Source: Vulcanimicrobiota bacterium (GTDB lineage: Bacteria; Vulcanimicrobiota; Xenobia; Xenobiales; Xenobiaceae). Taken from it: a stretch of DNA of 64,000 nucleotides. The stretch covers positions 124,001 to 188,000 of the forward strand of contig CALUQR010000003.1 in the NCBI GenBank assembly GCA_944322965.1. The letters are read 5' to 3'. The position numbers and the translations under genes are program-made. Below the pieces are notes generated by a model, which worked only from the letters and a program-made list of their open reading frames with translations, ran no database searches and was not told where the DNA came from. Below are positions 16,110-23,623 of this stretch, in pieces; the stretch's first letter is position 1; every line of letters starts with the position of its first letter.

Positions 16110-17081
16110 ATGAGACTGGCCATTGGTACTACCCGCGGGGTCATCGTCTTACAGGAGGGTCAGACGGATACCGATACTTGGACTCTCGTCTCTCACTCCC
16201 AGCACTCGCGCAATATTCAGGCCCTCTTGACCGATCCTAAAGGTTCGATCTTAGCCGCTTCCTCTCAAGGTTCGATCCATAAGACTACCGACGGCGAGAA
16301 CTGGATGACGACTACTGAAGGTTTGGAGGGGCTCAATATTACGGCCATTAGCTCCCATCCCAAAGCCCCCATGATTATGTACTTGGGCACTCAGTCCCCG
16401 GCCATCTACCGCAGCAAGACGGCGGGGATGTTGTGGCAGAAGTTGCCTAGCTTCAATAAGCTCCCCAGTTCGGACAGTTGGACCTATCCGGTCCCTCCCT
16501 ATCGGGCCTCAGTCACTAAGTTGCGCCAACATCCCCTCCATCCCCACGTCATCTTAGCCTCCGTGGCCCAGGGCGGTTTTATGGGCAGCTTAGACGGGGG
16601 CCTAACTTGGAGCGAGCGGCCGGTGAGCGTCAGCAAAGAGGTCAACGACTTTGCCCTCCACGCCTTAGCCCCCACGCGCATCTTCGCCGCCACCTCTACG
16701 GGACTCTACTGCTCGCAAGATTTGGGCTCTACCTGGGAACAATTAGAGCATGGCATACCCTACACTTTCGCTAGACGGGTGACGATTTCGCCCTATAATC
16801 CCAACCTCTTAATGGCCAGTATTAGCCAGACCCGCGATGACGACGGGCCCCAAATTATCATTTACTCTAAAGATGGCGGCCAACACTGGGAAGTAAAGAA
16901 CGTGGGCCTCCCCTCCCTCAATAATCAACGCATCACGGCCATTAGCGCCGTAGGCGAAGAGACTTTCGCCTTCTCTACCCGCAATGGTAACGTCTATTTG
17001 ACGACCGACGGCGGCGATCTGTGGCGCACCATCTATTTGAGCAATAATACTATCAATACTATCCAACTCTTACCTAAGTGA
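16110..17081 (+). CDS. BNR/sortilin-type beta-propeller protein
   Basis: The frame opens at 16011, but the ATG at 16110 (MRLAIGTTRG), after GGGATTAGG, is the better start; 323 aa. It contains repeated S/T-x-D-x-G-x-x-W motifs: KTTDGENW, SLDGGLTW, SQDLGSTW, SKDGGQHW, TTDGGDLW. These Asp-box (BNR) repeats are found in sialidases and WD40/YVTN-like propellers. No signal peptide, so cytoplasmic. I see no glycosidase catalytic set, so no enzyme name is given. Its TGA stop overlaps the upstream limit of the next gene, so the two are probably coupled. Confidence 0.75.
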   Translation: MRLAIGTTRGVIVLQEGQTDTDTWTLVSHSQHSRNIQALLTDPKGSILAASSQGSIHKTTDGENWMTTTEGLEGLNITAISSHPKAPMIMYLGTQSPAIYRSKTAGMLWQKLPSFNKLPSSDSWTYPVPPYRASVTKLRQHPLHPHVILASVAQGGFMGSLDGGLTWSERPVSVSKEVNDFALHALAPTRIFAATSTGLYCSQDLGSTWEQLEHGIPYTFARRVTISPYNPNLLMASISQTRDDDGPQIIIYSKDGGQHWEVKNVGLPSLNNQRITAISAVGEETFAFSTRNGNVYLTTDGGDLWRTIYLSNNTINTIQLLPK

Positions 17082-17092
17082 GGGGTGGGGCG

Positions 17093-17518
17093 ATGCCATC
17101 TTCTCCAGATTTAAACCTCTACGGCTTAGCCTTAGAGGTAGGCGGCCGGGCCGCCTTACATAGTATGCGCCGCTCTCCCTTGAGTTCTGAATTGAGCGCC
17201 TTTTTTGCCGCCCAAATAAGCGCCTTTTTAAAGCGCGAGTTGCCCGCTTTAGAGTGGGAAGTCCAGGTACGGGACAATTTCTTTACCCTCAGCTGGCTAG
17301 AAGGCGGGCGCCGGGTAGAGTGGTTACAATTGCGCTTCTCCCCCCTCTTTTGCCGCTGGTTCCTCTGGCAACGGGGCGCCTTTAAAGTACTCCCCCAACA
17401 ACATCCACGCCGCTGGTACCCCCAACGCCCAGAACGCCCCTGCCTCTCCCTAGGCGACTGGTTGGGCCAGATCCGCAAACTACTAACCCTCCGCGAACGC
17501 TCAAAACTATACATTTAA
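17093..17518 (+). CDS. Hypothetical protein coupled to the beta-propeller gene
   Basis: The preferred start is the ATG at 17093, after GGGGTGGGG and 12 bp beyond the upstream stop; 141 aa. The protein is basic and rich in Trp, Arg and Leu, with no signal peptide or membrane segment and no family I recognise. The TAA stop coincides with the first bases of the repeat island that begins here. Confidence 0.6.
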   Translation: MPSSPDLNLYGLALEVGGRAALHSMRRSPLSSELSAFFAAQISAFLKRELPALEWEVQVRDNFFTLSWLEGGRRVEWLQLRFSPLFCRWFLWQRGAFKVLPQQHPRRWYPQRPERPCLSLGDWLGQIRKLLTLRERSKLYI

Positions 17519-17646
17519 TGCGGAATTCGTAATTCGGAATGCGGAATGCATAATGCGGAATCAAACGGCTTTTGTTAATAACTTGGCAGTTCCGGAAGTA
17601 GCTGAACTTATGCCAGAATCGCAGGAGGCTTCGCCTCCCTCGTGGC
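17516..17646. repeat. Left flank of repeat island, AT-rich GGAATT-type repeats plus GC hairpin
   Basis: It opens with repeated variants of the phrase TAATGCGGAAT / GTAATTCGGAAT, then CTTTTGTTAATAACTTGGCAG, GCTGAACTTATG and the hairpin GGAGGC-TTC-GCCTCC. A related segment occurs at 18947-19170 on the far side of the Rpn gene. No gene. Confidence 0.8.
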
Positions 17647-17819
17647 GCGCCGCACAATCCTAACGATTTTCTCCCTAGCTAAGCTCCCTCGGAACCAGCC
17701 AGCAACTAAGTTCTTGCATTCTCGCTCCTATCCCACCGCTGAAACAAAAGTTAGAGCTACAGTCTACCTCATCGACGACACCCCCTAATTCCTAATTACG
17801 AATTCCGAACTACGCATTG
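17647..17819. repeat. Dispersed repeat unit 1 (about 173 bp)
   Basis: It shares with units 2-4 the blocks GCGCCGCACA..CCTAACGATTTTCTCCCTAGCTAAGC, CTGAAACAAAAGTTAGAG and the end ATTACGAATTCCGAACTACGCATTG (quoted in parts). It is followed by the hairpin GCCGCC-GGA-GGCGGC (17821-17835). Between the repeat and the Rpn start (17820-17923) lies only the promoter/leader of that gene. Confidence 0.85.
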
Positions 17820-17923
17820 TTGCCGCCGGAGGCGGCAACATAAGTCTTGCCAAAACTAAGGTTACGGTTGTACACTCTCCTTAGTGAAAACTTAACTTCG
17901 ATACGCATAAAGGGGGGGACAGA

Positions 17924-18949
17924 TTGAGTCACGATTCTAGTTACAAAAAGTTCTTTAGCCGCGCGGATATGGTTGAATCGCTAGTGCGCGACTTTATTTC
18001 TGAGGATTTAGCCCGAGAGCTAGACTTTACGACTCTGGAGCCCATGCCTACCGTTTTTCAAAAGCATGGACAGACGGAACGGCGTGGCGATCTTATTTGG
18101 CGGCTCCAATGGCTAGATGGTAGTCCTTGCCTTTTGGCTATACTCTTAGAGTTTCAGAGTACTATCGATAAGAAGATGCTCTGTCGGTTAATGGAATACG
18201 CCACTCTCTTCTTAGAGCAAACCTTGGACGATGATAAGAGCAAAGGACTGACTTTGCCCCAAATTTTGCCGATCGTCCTTTACAATGGAGCCAAACCTTG
18301 GAGCGCGCCTTGCGTTTATTGTGAGTTATCGGAGCGCGAAAGGCTAGCTTATGAGCGTGGTATTTGGGATTTCAAATACCATTTAATTGACATTCGTCAC
18401 TTAGAAGAGTCTTTGGTAGATAAGGCTAAGGGTATCAGCGCCTGGATCTTCCGCTTTGAGAGAGCTGCTAACGTCCAGGAGATGGAGCGATTATGGCGAG
18501 TGATGTTCCGTGCTCTAAAGAATCCAACTTATGAAAATTTGCGCCAAGAGATTATAATCTGGTTGGAGACCTGCGTCTTGCCTGTCCGCAAAATATCGGG
18601 CGCGAAGATAGTTGTAGAACGTTTGAAGGAGGAAGAAAAAATGACCGTAGTTACCGCCGAAATGGACGATTGGACCCTCCCCTACATCAACCAAGGCCGC
18701 GCCGAGGGGGAACGTATAGGCGAACTTCGTGGGCGACACGAAGGGGAGCGCATCGGAGAGCTTCGTGGGCGACATGAAGGGAGAATAGAGGGGGAACGTA
18801 TAGGACGAGATGAGGGAGTAGCAGAGAAAGCAGCTCAGGTCATCCGCCAGATGATCGCCGAAGGATTTGAGGATAATCTAATCGCCAGACTAGTCAGCGT
18901 CCCCTTATCCGAAGTCAAAAAACTCCGCATTACTAGCCGCCAAATCTAA
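17924..18949 (+). CDS. Rpn-family recombination-promoting nuclease / putative transposase
   Basis: 341 aa. The TTG start at 17924 is chosen because AAAGGGGGGGACAGA precedes it and the protein begins in family style (DSSYKKFFSRADMVESLVRDF). The PD-(D/E)XK core is visible: RRGDLIWRL with Asp56, then LLEFQS with Glu76 and Gln78. Rpn proteins are DNA endonucleases that stimulate RecA-independent recombination in E. coli. The C-terminus has near-identical repeats of GERIGELRGRHE (18710-18800), a hydrophilic coil, then AEKAAQVIRQMIAEGF...LARLVS, an ending seen across the family. The gene is enclosed by related repeats on both sides, so it may be a mobile or duplicated cassette. Confidence 0.88.
   Translation: MSHDSSYKKFFSRADMVESLVRDFISEDLARELDFTTLEPMPTVFQKHGQTERRGDLIWRLQWLDGSPCLLAILLEFQSTIDKKMLCRLMEYATLFLEQTLDDDKSKGLTLPQILPIVLYNGAKPWSAPCVYCELSERERLAYERGIWDFKYHLIDIRHLEESLVDKAKGISAWIFRFERAANVQEMERLWRVMFRALKNPTYENLRQEIIIWLETCVLPVRKISGAKIVVERLKEEEKMTVVTAEMDDWTLPYINQGRAEGERIGELRGRHEGERIGELRGRHEGRIEGERIGRDEGVAEKAAQVIRQMIAEGFEDNLIARLVSVPLSEVKKLRITSRQI
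18706..18800 (+). repeat. 36-bp in-frame tandem repeat inside the Rpn gene
   Basis: GGGGAACGTATAGGCGAACTTC... recurs about every 36 bp, nearly three times, encoding GERIGELRGRHE. Silent differences between copies (cgacacgaa/cgacatgaa) show that it is not freshly expanded. Confidence 0.8.
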
Positions 18950-19170
18950 TTCGTAATTCGGAATGAGCTAGCCGCCGGAACGGCCGGCGGCAATGCGGAA
19001 TGCTTAATGCAGAATTCGGAATTGGGGAAGTAAGGCGCCGCCTGGGGGCGGCAGCTTAAATTGCTGCTTGTTAGTGGCTCAGCAGATCCGAAAGTGGCTG
19101 AACTTATGGGAAAATCGCTGCGGTTTCACCGCAGTTTTTTGGCGCTTCGGTTATGACGCGGCCCTCGGCC
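18947..19170. repeat. Right flank of repeat island, AT-rich repeats with nested GC hairpins
   Basis: It begins at the Rpn stop codon with TAATTCGTAATTCGG. Inside the AT-rich scaffold are GC palindromes: GCCGCCGG-AACGG-CCGGCGGC (18972-18992), CTGCGG-TTTCA-CCGCAG followed by TTTTTT (near 19118-19140, a good terminator), and GCGGCC-CTC-GGCCGC. The scaffold part (CTTGTTAGTGGCTCAGCAG, GTGGCTGAACTTATGGG) matches the left flank at 17568-17622. No gene. Confidence 0.8.
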
Positions 19171-19339
19171 GCGCCACACCATAGCGATTTTCTCCCTAGC
19201 CAAGCGCCCCTCAGAATCAGCCGGTCATTTCCCCAAGCATTCTTGCCCTTAAGTCCTGCCGAAACAAAAGTTAGAGTCCCAACCTCTCCCCTCGCCGTGC
19301 CACTCCAATTCCTAATTACGCATTCCTAATTCCGCATTA
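19171..19339. repeat. Dispersed repeat unit 2
   Basis: Same blocks as unit 1: GCGCCACACC, TAGCGATTTTCTCCCTAGC, CCGAAACAAAAGTTAGAG, and the end AATTCCTAATTACGCATTCC...TTCCGCATTA. First of three head-to-tail copies with a period of about 177-181 bp. Confidence 0.85.
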
Positions 19340-19347
19340 TCCTGGTC

Positions 19348-19521
19348 GCGCCCACACAACCTTAACGATTTTCTCCTCTTGCCAAACGCCCCTCGCGTTT
19401 AACCAGGAACTAACTCCCTGCTCTCTCGCCCCTAAGTCACTGCCGAAACTAAAGTTAGAGCCATAACCCCCGATCCCGCCGGCAAATACATTCCGAATTA
19501 CGAATTCCGAACTACGCATTG
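19348..19521. repeat. Dispersed repeat unit 3
   Basis: GCGCCCACACAACC, TTAACGATTTTCTCCTCTTGCC, CCGAAACTAAAGTTAGAG, and the end ATTACGAATTCCGAACTACGCATTG, as in unit 1. The middle (about 40 bp) is diverged. Confidence 0.85.
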
Positions 19522-19528
19522 CCCTCAC

Positions 19529-19700
19529 GCGCCGCACACCCTAACGATTTTCCCCCTAGCTAAGCCCCATCGGAACCAGTCGGCAAATAACTCCTTGCCA
19601 TCTCGCCCCTCACCCACCGACTAAACTAAAGTTAGAGCCACAGCCCATCCCACCGGCGGCAACCCTCAATTACGCATTCCGAATTCCTAATTCCGCATTA
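19529..19700. repeat. Dispersed repeat unit 4, ending inside the methyltransferase stop codon
   Basis: GCGCCGCACACC, CTAACGATTTTCCCCCTAGC, CTAAACTAAAGTTAGAG, and the end ATTCCGAATTCCTAATTCCG followed by CATTA. Its last three bases are the TAA stop (minus strand) of the methyltransferase. Confidence 0.85.
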
Positions 19701-20480
19701 CCCTAAGCCGCCGAATAATCTCTTTGCCGATAGTTGCAAGTATTGGGGTTCGCGTTCGAGGCCTAGGTAGCGGCGACCCAGTTTGAGGGCGGCGACTCCG
19801 GTGGTGGAGCTGCCGGCGAAGGGGTCTAGGACGAGGTCGTCGGGGCGGGTGGAGGCTTGGAGGATCCGCTCTAGGAGGTAGAGCGGCTTTTGGGTGGGAT
19901 GTTTCCCGGCCGCCTTTTCGCCGCGGGGGGTGAGGGTTCCGCTCCAGACGTCCTTCATCTGTTTGCCCCCGTTGGCCTCTTTCATAGCTTGATAATTGAA
20001 GTAATATTTGACCTTACTCTCTAGGGGCGCGGCCCAGAGTAGGGTCTCGGTGCTGTGGGTAAAGGTCCGGCAGGCCAGGTTGGGGGGCGGGTTCAGTTTC
20101 TGCCAGGTGATATTATTGATAATCTTATAGCCCTCTTCTTCGAGAGCCATACCTAGGCTATAGATATTGTGTAGAGTCCCGCTCACCCAGAGGCTGCCGC
20201 CAGGTTTGAGGAGCGGTTTACAGAGCGCCAGCCAGCGCCTATTGAATCTATGTTTGGCTTCCAGGTTAGCGGTGCGGTCCCACTCCCCCTTATTGACGGA
20301 GACCATCCTCCCCGCTTGGCATGTGACCCCGCCATTACTGAGGAAATAGGGCGGGTCCGCGAAGATGAGATCGACGCTTTGGGGTTGGAGATAGCTAAGG
20401 ATCTCTAAGCTATCTCCCTCTAAGAGCGCCGCTCTTTCATTCTCTCGAAACGTCCGCCATTCTCCAGGCCAGATGGGCTC
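19698..20480 (-). CDS. DpnA-like DNA adenine methyltransferase (beta class)
   Basis: The ATG at 20480, directly after GGAGGAGCT, is the better start (upstream ATG at 20525); 260 aa. Motif IV is DLIFADPPYFLSNGG, early in the protein, and motif I is LDPFAGSSTTGVAAL, late, the order of beta-class enzymes. The stretch DPPYFLSNGGVTCQ..R.VSVNKGEWD closely resembles DpnA (M.DpnII B), which methylates N6-adenine in GATC, including on single-stranded DNA. GATC specificity is therefore inferred. No restriction enzyme gene lies beside it, so it is an orphan methylase in this window. It sits against the repeat island. Confidence 0.85.
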   Translation of the reverse strand, partial: EPIWPGEWRTFRENERAALLEGDSLEILSYLQPQSVDLIFADPPYFLSNGGVTCQAGRMVSVNKGEWDRTANLEAKHRFNRRWLALCKPLLKPGGSLWVSGTLHNIYSLGMALEEEGYKIINNITWQKLNPPPNLACRTFTHSTETLLWAAPLESKVKYYFNYQAMKEANGGKQMKDVWSGTLTPRGEKAAGKHPTQKPLYLLERILQASTRPDDLVLDPFAGSSTTGVAALKLGRRYLGLEREPQYLQLSAKRLFGGLG

Positions 20481-20568
20481 CATAGCTCCTCCGCTCCTCC
20501 CAAGCGCAGAGGGCGCAGTCTCCATAGCGACTGGCGCCCTCGCCTATTAAGTCAGTAGATAGTCGTCT

Positions 20569-21777
20569 TTAGAGGGGCTTAATAGAATCGCGATAGATAC
20601 CCTCGACTATATCCCGTCCGCTTCCGGAGGGACCGACCTCCAGCAACCCGCTCAGAGAGGGGGTAGTATAGACTAAGTTGGTCAACTTCTCTACGTCGTC
20701 GGCGGTGAAGCCCTCATCCTCCAACTTGGAAGTAATACCTATGGAGAAGAGCCAATCCTGGACGGACTTAGCGGCCTGGTAGGCCTCGGAGGGATCGCCA
20801 TCTAAGTCGGGGTTGATGGGCTTTAAGATCTCAGCTAAGACGTGGGCCCGATCTTTGTAGATAGTCTTAATGACGGCGGGCAGCAACATAGCTAAGCCTA
20901 AACCGTGAGCCAACTCGTGCTTGACGGCGCTCAAGGGGTGCTCTAAAGCGTGGGTGTAGTGGAGCAAGCCATTATCGAAGCTCACGCCGGCGATCATGGC
21001 CGCGTAAGCTAAGTAGTAACGAGCTTCCAGATCTTCGGGGTTGGCGTTGACTCTAGGCAAGTACTTATGGACTAAGCTGATAACTTCCCGGGCCAGAGTG
21101 ATGCTATATGGCGACATCACCTTAGTCGTAGCCGCTTCTACCACGTGGTTGACGGCGTCGACGGAGACGTAGCGCGACTGGTTGGGCGAGAGCTTGACCA
21201 TCAGCTGCGGATCGTCGATAGCGTAGAGCGGATAGATGCAATCGTAAGCAATGGCCGGTTTGAAATCCTTCTCCGGTACGGTGACCACAGCGAAGCGGTT
21301 AGTCTCCGTGCCCGTGCCGTGGGTGAGGTTGATGGAGACGATAGGCGCCGCTTTGGTGGGCGTAAAGGCGAACTCATAGAGCTCGCTGGCCGTCTTGCCG
21401 GGGTACTCTAAGAGGATAGCTACCGACTTGCCGGCATCGGTGGGCGAACCGCCGCCGATAGCGATAACCGCCTGAGCCCCAAAGTCTCTAGCCATCTTCA
21501 CCGCCTCATCGACGTGGTGGGTGGTGGGGTTGGGAGTAACCTTATCAAAGTTGATGTAGCCGATCTCTTCCGCCTTGAGAGCCTTCTCGACATAATCCCA
21601 AGCGCCGGTAGACTTATAGGCGTTGCGCCCCGACATCACGATAACTTTGTTAATTCCGCGCCCTTTGAGATCCTTGGCAATATCAGCGATCTTCTGGATG
21701 GCCCCCACTCCGAAATAGACGGTAGTACGCGTACGAATCTCTTTAATATCGTGAATATTCAAGTCTTTTTCGAACAT
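20569..21777 (-). CDS. Iron-containing (group III) alcohol dehydrogenase
   Basis: The frame opens at 21834, but the ATG at 21777, after CAGAGGAGAG, is preferred; 402 aa. It is an NAD(P)-dependent dehydrogenase: AIGGGSPTDAGKS is the dinucleotide site, and the metal ligands lie in VDAVNHVVEA and THALEHPLSAVKHELAHG (His residues). TLTHGTGTETNRF-like sequence (INLTHGTGTETN) matches the butanol dehydrogenase group. Substrate is unknown; fermentation of aldehydes is plausible. It is a single gene between the methylase and the MFS exporter, same strand. Confidence 0.9.
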   Translation of the reverse strand: MFEKDLNIHDIKEIRTRTTVYFGVGAIQKIADIAKDLKGRGINKVIVMSGRNAYKSTGAWDYVEKALKAEEIGYINFDKVTPNPTTHHVDEAVKMARDFGAQAVIAIGGGSPTDAGKSVAILLEYPGKTASELYEFAFTPTKAAPIVSINLTHGTGTETNRFAVVTVPEKDFKPAIAYDCIYPLYAIDDPQLMVKLSPNQSRYVSVDAVNHVVEAATTKVMSPYSITLAREVISLVHKYLPRVNANPEDLEARYYLAYAAMIAGVSFDNGLLHYTHALEHPLSAVKHELAHGLGLAMLLPAVIKTIYKDRAHVLAEILKPINPDLDGDPSEAYQAAKSVQDWLFSIGITSKLEDEGFTADDVEKLTNLVYTTPSLSGLLEVGPSGSGRDIVEGIYRDSIKPL

Positions 21778-21894
21778 CTGCTTACTCTCCTCTGTAAAAT
21801 CCCCCGCCCCCATACATACCAAGCGGGCTAGCATTTTCCTACTACCCCAGAAAATTACTTTCGCAATCTCCTTAAGCTCCGTAAAGCCCTAAAT

Positions 21895-23187
21895 TTAGGG
21901 CCTAGAGGGGATAACTTCTACCGGGGCTTTGGAGAGGGCTTTGGTCTGGAGGGCCTGGAACTTATAGAAGGTCGCCAATCCCCCAATGGCGCTGAGGGCG
22001 ATGAGGGCGCTAGACCAATCGGTAAAGAGGTTTAAGGGATACTTTTCAATTACGAAACCGGCGATACTCATCCCCAAGACGGAGCCCGTATGGACTACGG
22101 CGATAGAGGTCCCCACCACTTTGCCGCGCATCTGGTCGGGCGCCTTCTGCATGATGGTCGATTGGAAGATGAGCCCGGAGATCCCGTCCCCGATGCCCCC
22201 TAAAAAGACGGTCAGTAAGGCCCAGCCCAACCAGGGCAGGTTGAAGGTCAGGGACATCCCTCCCACCATAATGACTACGGCGCAGGCGAAGGCCTCGTTG
22301 GCGGGGAGCTTCCCTTCCTTAAACTGGCGAGCTAGACAGAGCGAGCCCACTACCGTCCCCAGGGCCCAGCAGCCCATCAGCCAACCGTAACCGGAACCAT
22401 CGGCGGTAAAGGTCTTGCCCAAGATGGCCAAGCCGATGACGTAGGCCCCGCTGCCCATACAATCTAAGAGGCGCACTACCCACATGTAAATCATATCTAG
22501 GTTGCGCCCTAAGAATTGGAAGACGCTCATCTCCGCTCCCGACTCGGAAGGGGCGGGGCTAGAGGCTGCCTCTTCGGGGAGCGATTCTTTGGCTTCTAAG
22601 GCGGCCAAGTCGGCTAGTCTACCGGGATTCTCGCCCCAGAAACCAATTAAGGTCAGGGTGCTAGCGGAGACTAAGAAGGCTAAGGAGTCAATAATAAAGG
22701 CCAGTTGGTAATTATCGTTAGCGATTAAGAGCGCCCCCAGGGCCGGCCCCAAGACGGTGCTGACGGAGATGGGGATGCGCATATAGCTATTGGCCTCATA
22801 AATCTCCTCTTTCCCGACTAGATCGGGGAGATAAGCCCCTTGGGTAGCTTGGGAGACCTTATCGAAGCAGACTAAGAGGGCCCCCAAAAGGCAGAAGACC
22901 CACACTTCATGGGCTACCATAAAGCCTAAGATCAGGAGGGCTCGCACTAAGTCGCAGGTTATGAGTAAACGGCGGCGCGAGAACTTATCGGCTAGCCATC
23001 CTCCCACCGGTCCAAAGACGAGGGCGGGGATGAGCCGGATCATGAGGAAGGTGGCTAAGACGCTGGCCGACGCGAAGTAGGTGTAGACGTAGAGATTGAG
23101 GACGATATAGACGATCCAGGCGCCCAGGGTCGAGATGAATTGGCTCCCCCAGAAGACGGAAAATTGCCTATTGACTAGCCAGCGCAT
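21895..23187 (-). CDS. MFS efflux transporter (MFS_3/EntS-like)
   Basis: 430 aa with about 12 membrane segments and a central cytoplasmic loop (about 195-225) rich in Ala, Glu and Ser. FWGSQFISTLGAWIVYIV at the N-terminus and GGWLADKFSRRRLLITCDLVRALL (the loop 2-3 motif A, split here) are typical of the EntS/MefA-like exporter family, which expels drugs or siderophores. Preceded by AGAGAGGAGGGAG. Upstream on the same strand lies a leader ORF with tandem terminator hairpins, so expression is probably controlled by attenuation. Confidence 0.9.
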   Translation of the reverse strand: MRWLVNRQFSVFWGSQFISTLGAWIVYIVLNLYVYTYFASASVLATFLMIRLIPALVFGPVGGWLADKFSRRRLLITCDLVRALLILGFMVAHEVWVFCLLGALLVCFDKVSQATQGAYLPDLVGKEEIYEANSYMRIPISVSTVLGPALGALLIANDNYQLAFIIDSLAFLVSASTLTLIGFWGENPGRLADLAALEAKESLPEEAASSPAPSESGAEMSVFQFLGRNLDMIYMWVVRLLDCMGSGAYVIGLAILGKTFTADGSGYGWLMGCWALGTVVGSLCLARQFKEGKLPANEAFACAVVIMVGGMSLTFNLPWLGWALLTVFLGGIGDGISGLIFQSTIMQKAPDQMRGKVVGTSIAVVHTGSVLGMSIAGFVIEKYPLNLFTDWSSALIALSAIGGLATFYKFQALQTKALSKAPVEVIPSRP

Positions 23188-23204
23188 GGAGTTCTCCCTC
23201 CTCT

Positions 23205-23242
23205 CTAAAAAATAAAAGAGAGCCCCCTCAGCCCAAGGGAGC
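23205..23242 (-). terminator. Second attenuator hairpin before the MFS gene
   Basis: On the minus strand GCTCCCT-TGGGCTG-AGGGGGC (23242-23222) is followed by TCTCTTTTATTTTTT. It is just upstream of the MFS ribosome binding site. Confidence 0.7.
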
Positions 23243-23248
23243 CAACTT

Positions 23249-23298
23249 AAAATAAAAGGCGCCTCACGTCTCGTCTACAGACGAGGCCCTCTGGCGCT
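23249..23298 (-). terminator. First attenuator hairpin before the MFS gene, with alternative pairing
   Basis: Minus strand: an outer GCGCC/GGCGC pair and inner CTCGTC (23285-23280) with GACGAG (23275-23270), then TTTTATTTT. An upstream TAGACGAG (23327-23320) can also pair with the same CTCGTC, so an antiterminator is possible. That upstream copy itself lies in the loop of ACCCAC...GTGGGT. Confidence 0.65.
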
Positions 23299-23353
23299 CC
23301 ATTATAGCCCGTTCACCCACTCGTCTAGGGTGGGTCTCCTCAACCTTTACAGA

Positions 23354-23431
23354 CTAGTCCCAAACATCGGGAGGGACCACGTAAATGCCGTGGATCTCTT
23401 CGGTTGATACTTCCTCAACGCCTAGATACAT
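23354..23431 (-). CDS. 25-codon leader peptide with Pro-Pro-Asp, upstream of the MFS exporter
   Basis: ATG at 23431, TAG at 23354-23356, with a very good ribosome binding site (AGGAAGGAG, 9 nt before the ATG). The peptide begins MYLGVEEVSTEEIHG and ends IYVVPPDVWD. PPD is one of the strongest known EF-P-dependent ribosome pausing motifs, and it lies five codons before the stop. It is too short for standard gene callers. Between it and the MFS gene are two intrinsic terminators with mutually exclusive pairings. The arrangement matches ribosome-mediated attenuation as known for antibiotic resistance genes. A translated exported peptide is the alternative. Confidence 0.6.
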   Translation of the reverse strand: MYLGVEEVSTEEIHGIYVVPPDVWD

Positions 23432-23500
23432 CTGCTAGCTCTCCTTCCTAAGATTCGACCGCTCACTCGATCTAGAAATCCAGCAACCAGAATACCTTTA

Positions 23501-23530
23501 GTAATAAGCACAATTTGGAGCGCTAGTCAA
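23501..23530 (-). promoter_or_regulatory. Promoter of the leader-MFS transcript
   Basis: Minus strand TTGACT (23530-23525), 18-bp spacer, TATTAC (23506-23501). It would give a 5' leader of about 60 nt before the leader ORF. Confidence 0.6.
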
Positions 23531-23623
23531 GAAAGAGGAGCTCCTCCCCCGATCTTAAAATTGGGGAGGCAACTTCGGAATCTCCCCCAGGGGAGGTCCC
23601 TCTCCATAGTAAGGAATCTCTAG
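23531..23623 (+). promoter_or_regulatory. Structured leader upstream of the B3/B4 protein gene
   Basis: CCTCCCC (near 23542) can pair with GGGGAGG (near 23565), and a second pair CTCCCCC/AGGGGAGG (near 23583) shares the same kinds of arms, so alternative folds are possible. I see no T-box or known riboswitch core. Confidence 0.35.

Noticed and set aside
17516-19700. Insertion sequence with terminal inverted repeats
   Set aside because: Flanking sequences are related as direct rather than inverted copies, and the enclosed gene is Rpn-type, not a DDE or HUH transposase. I found no clear target duplication.
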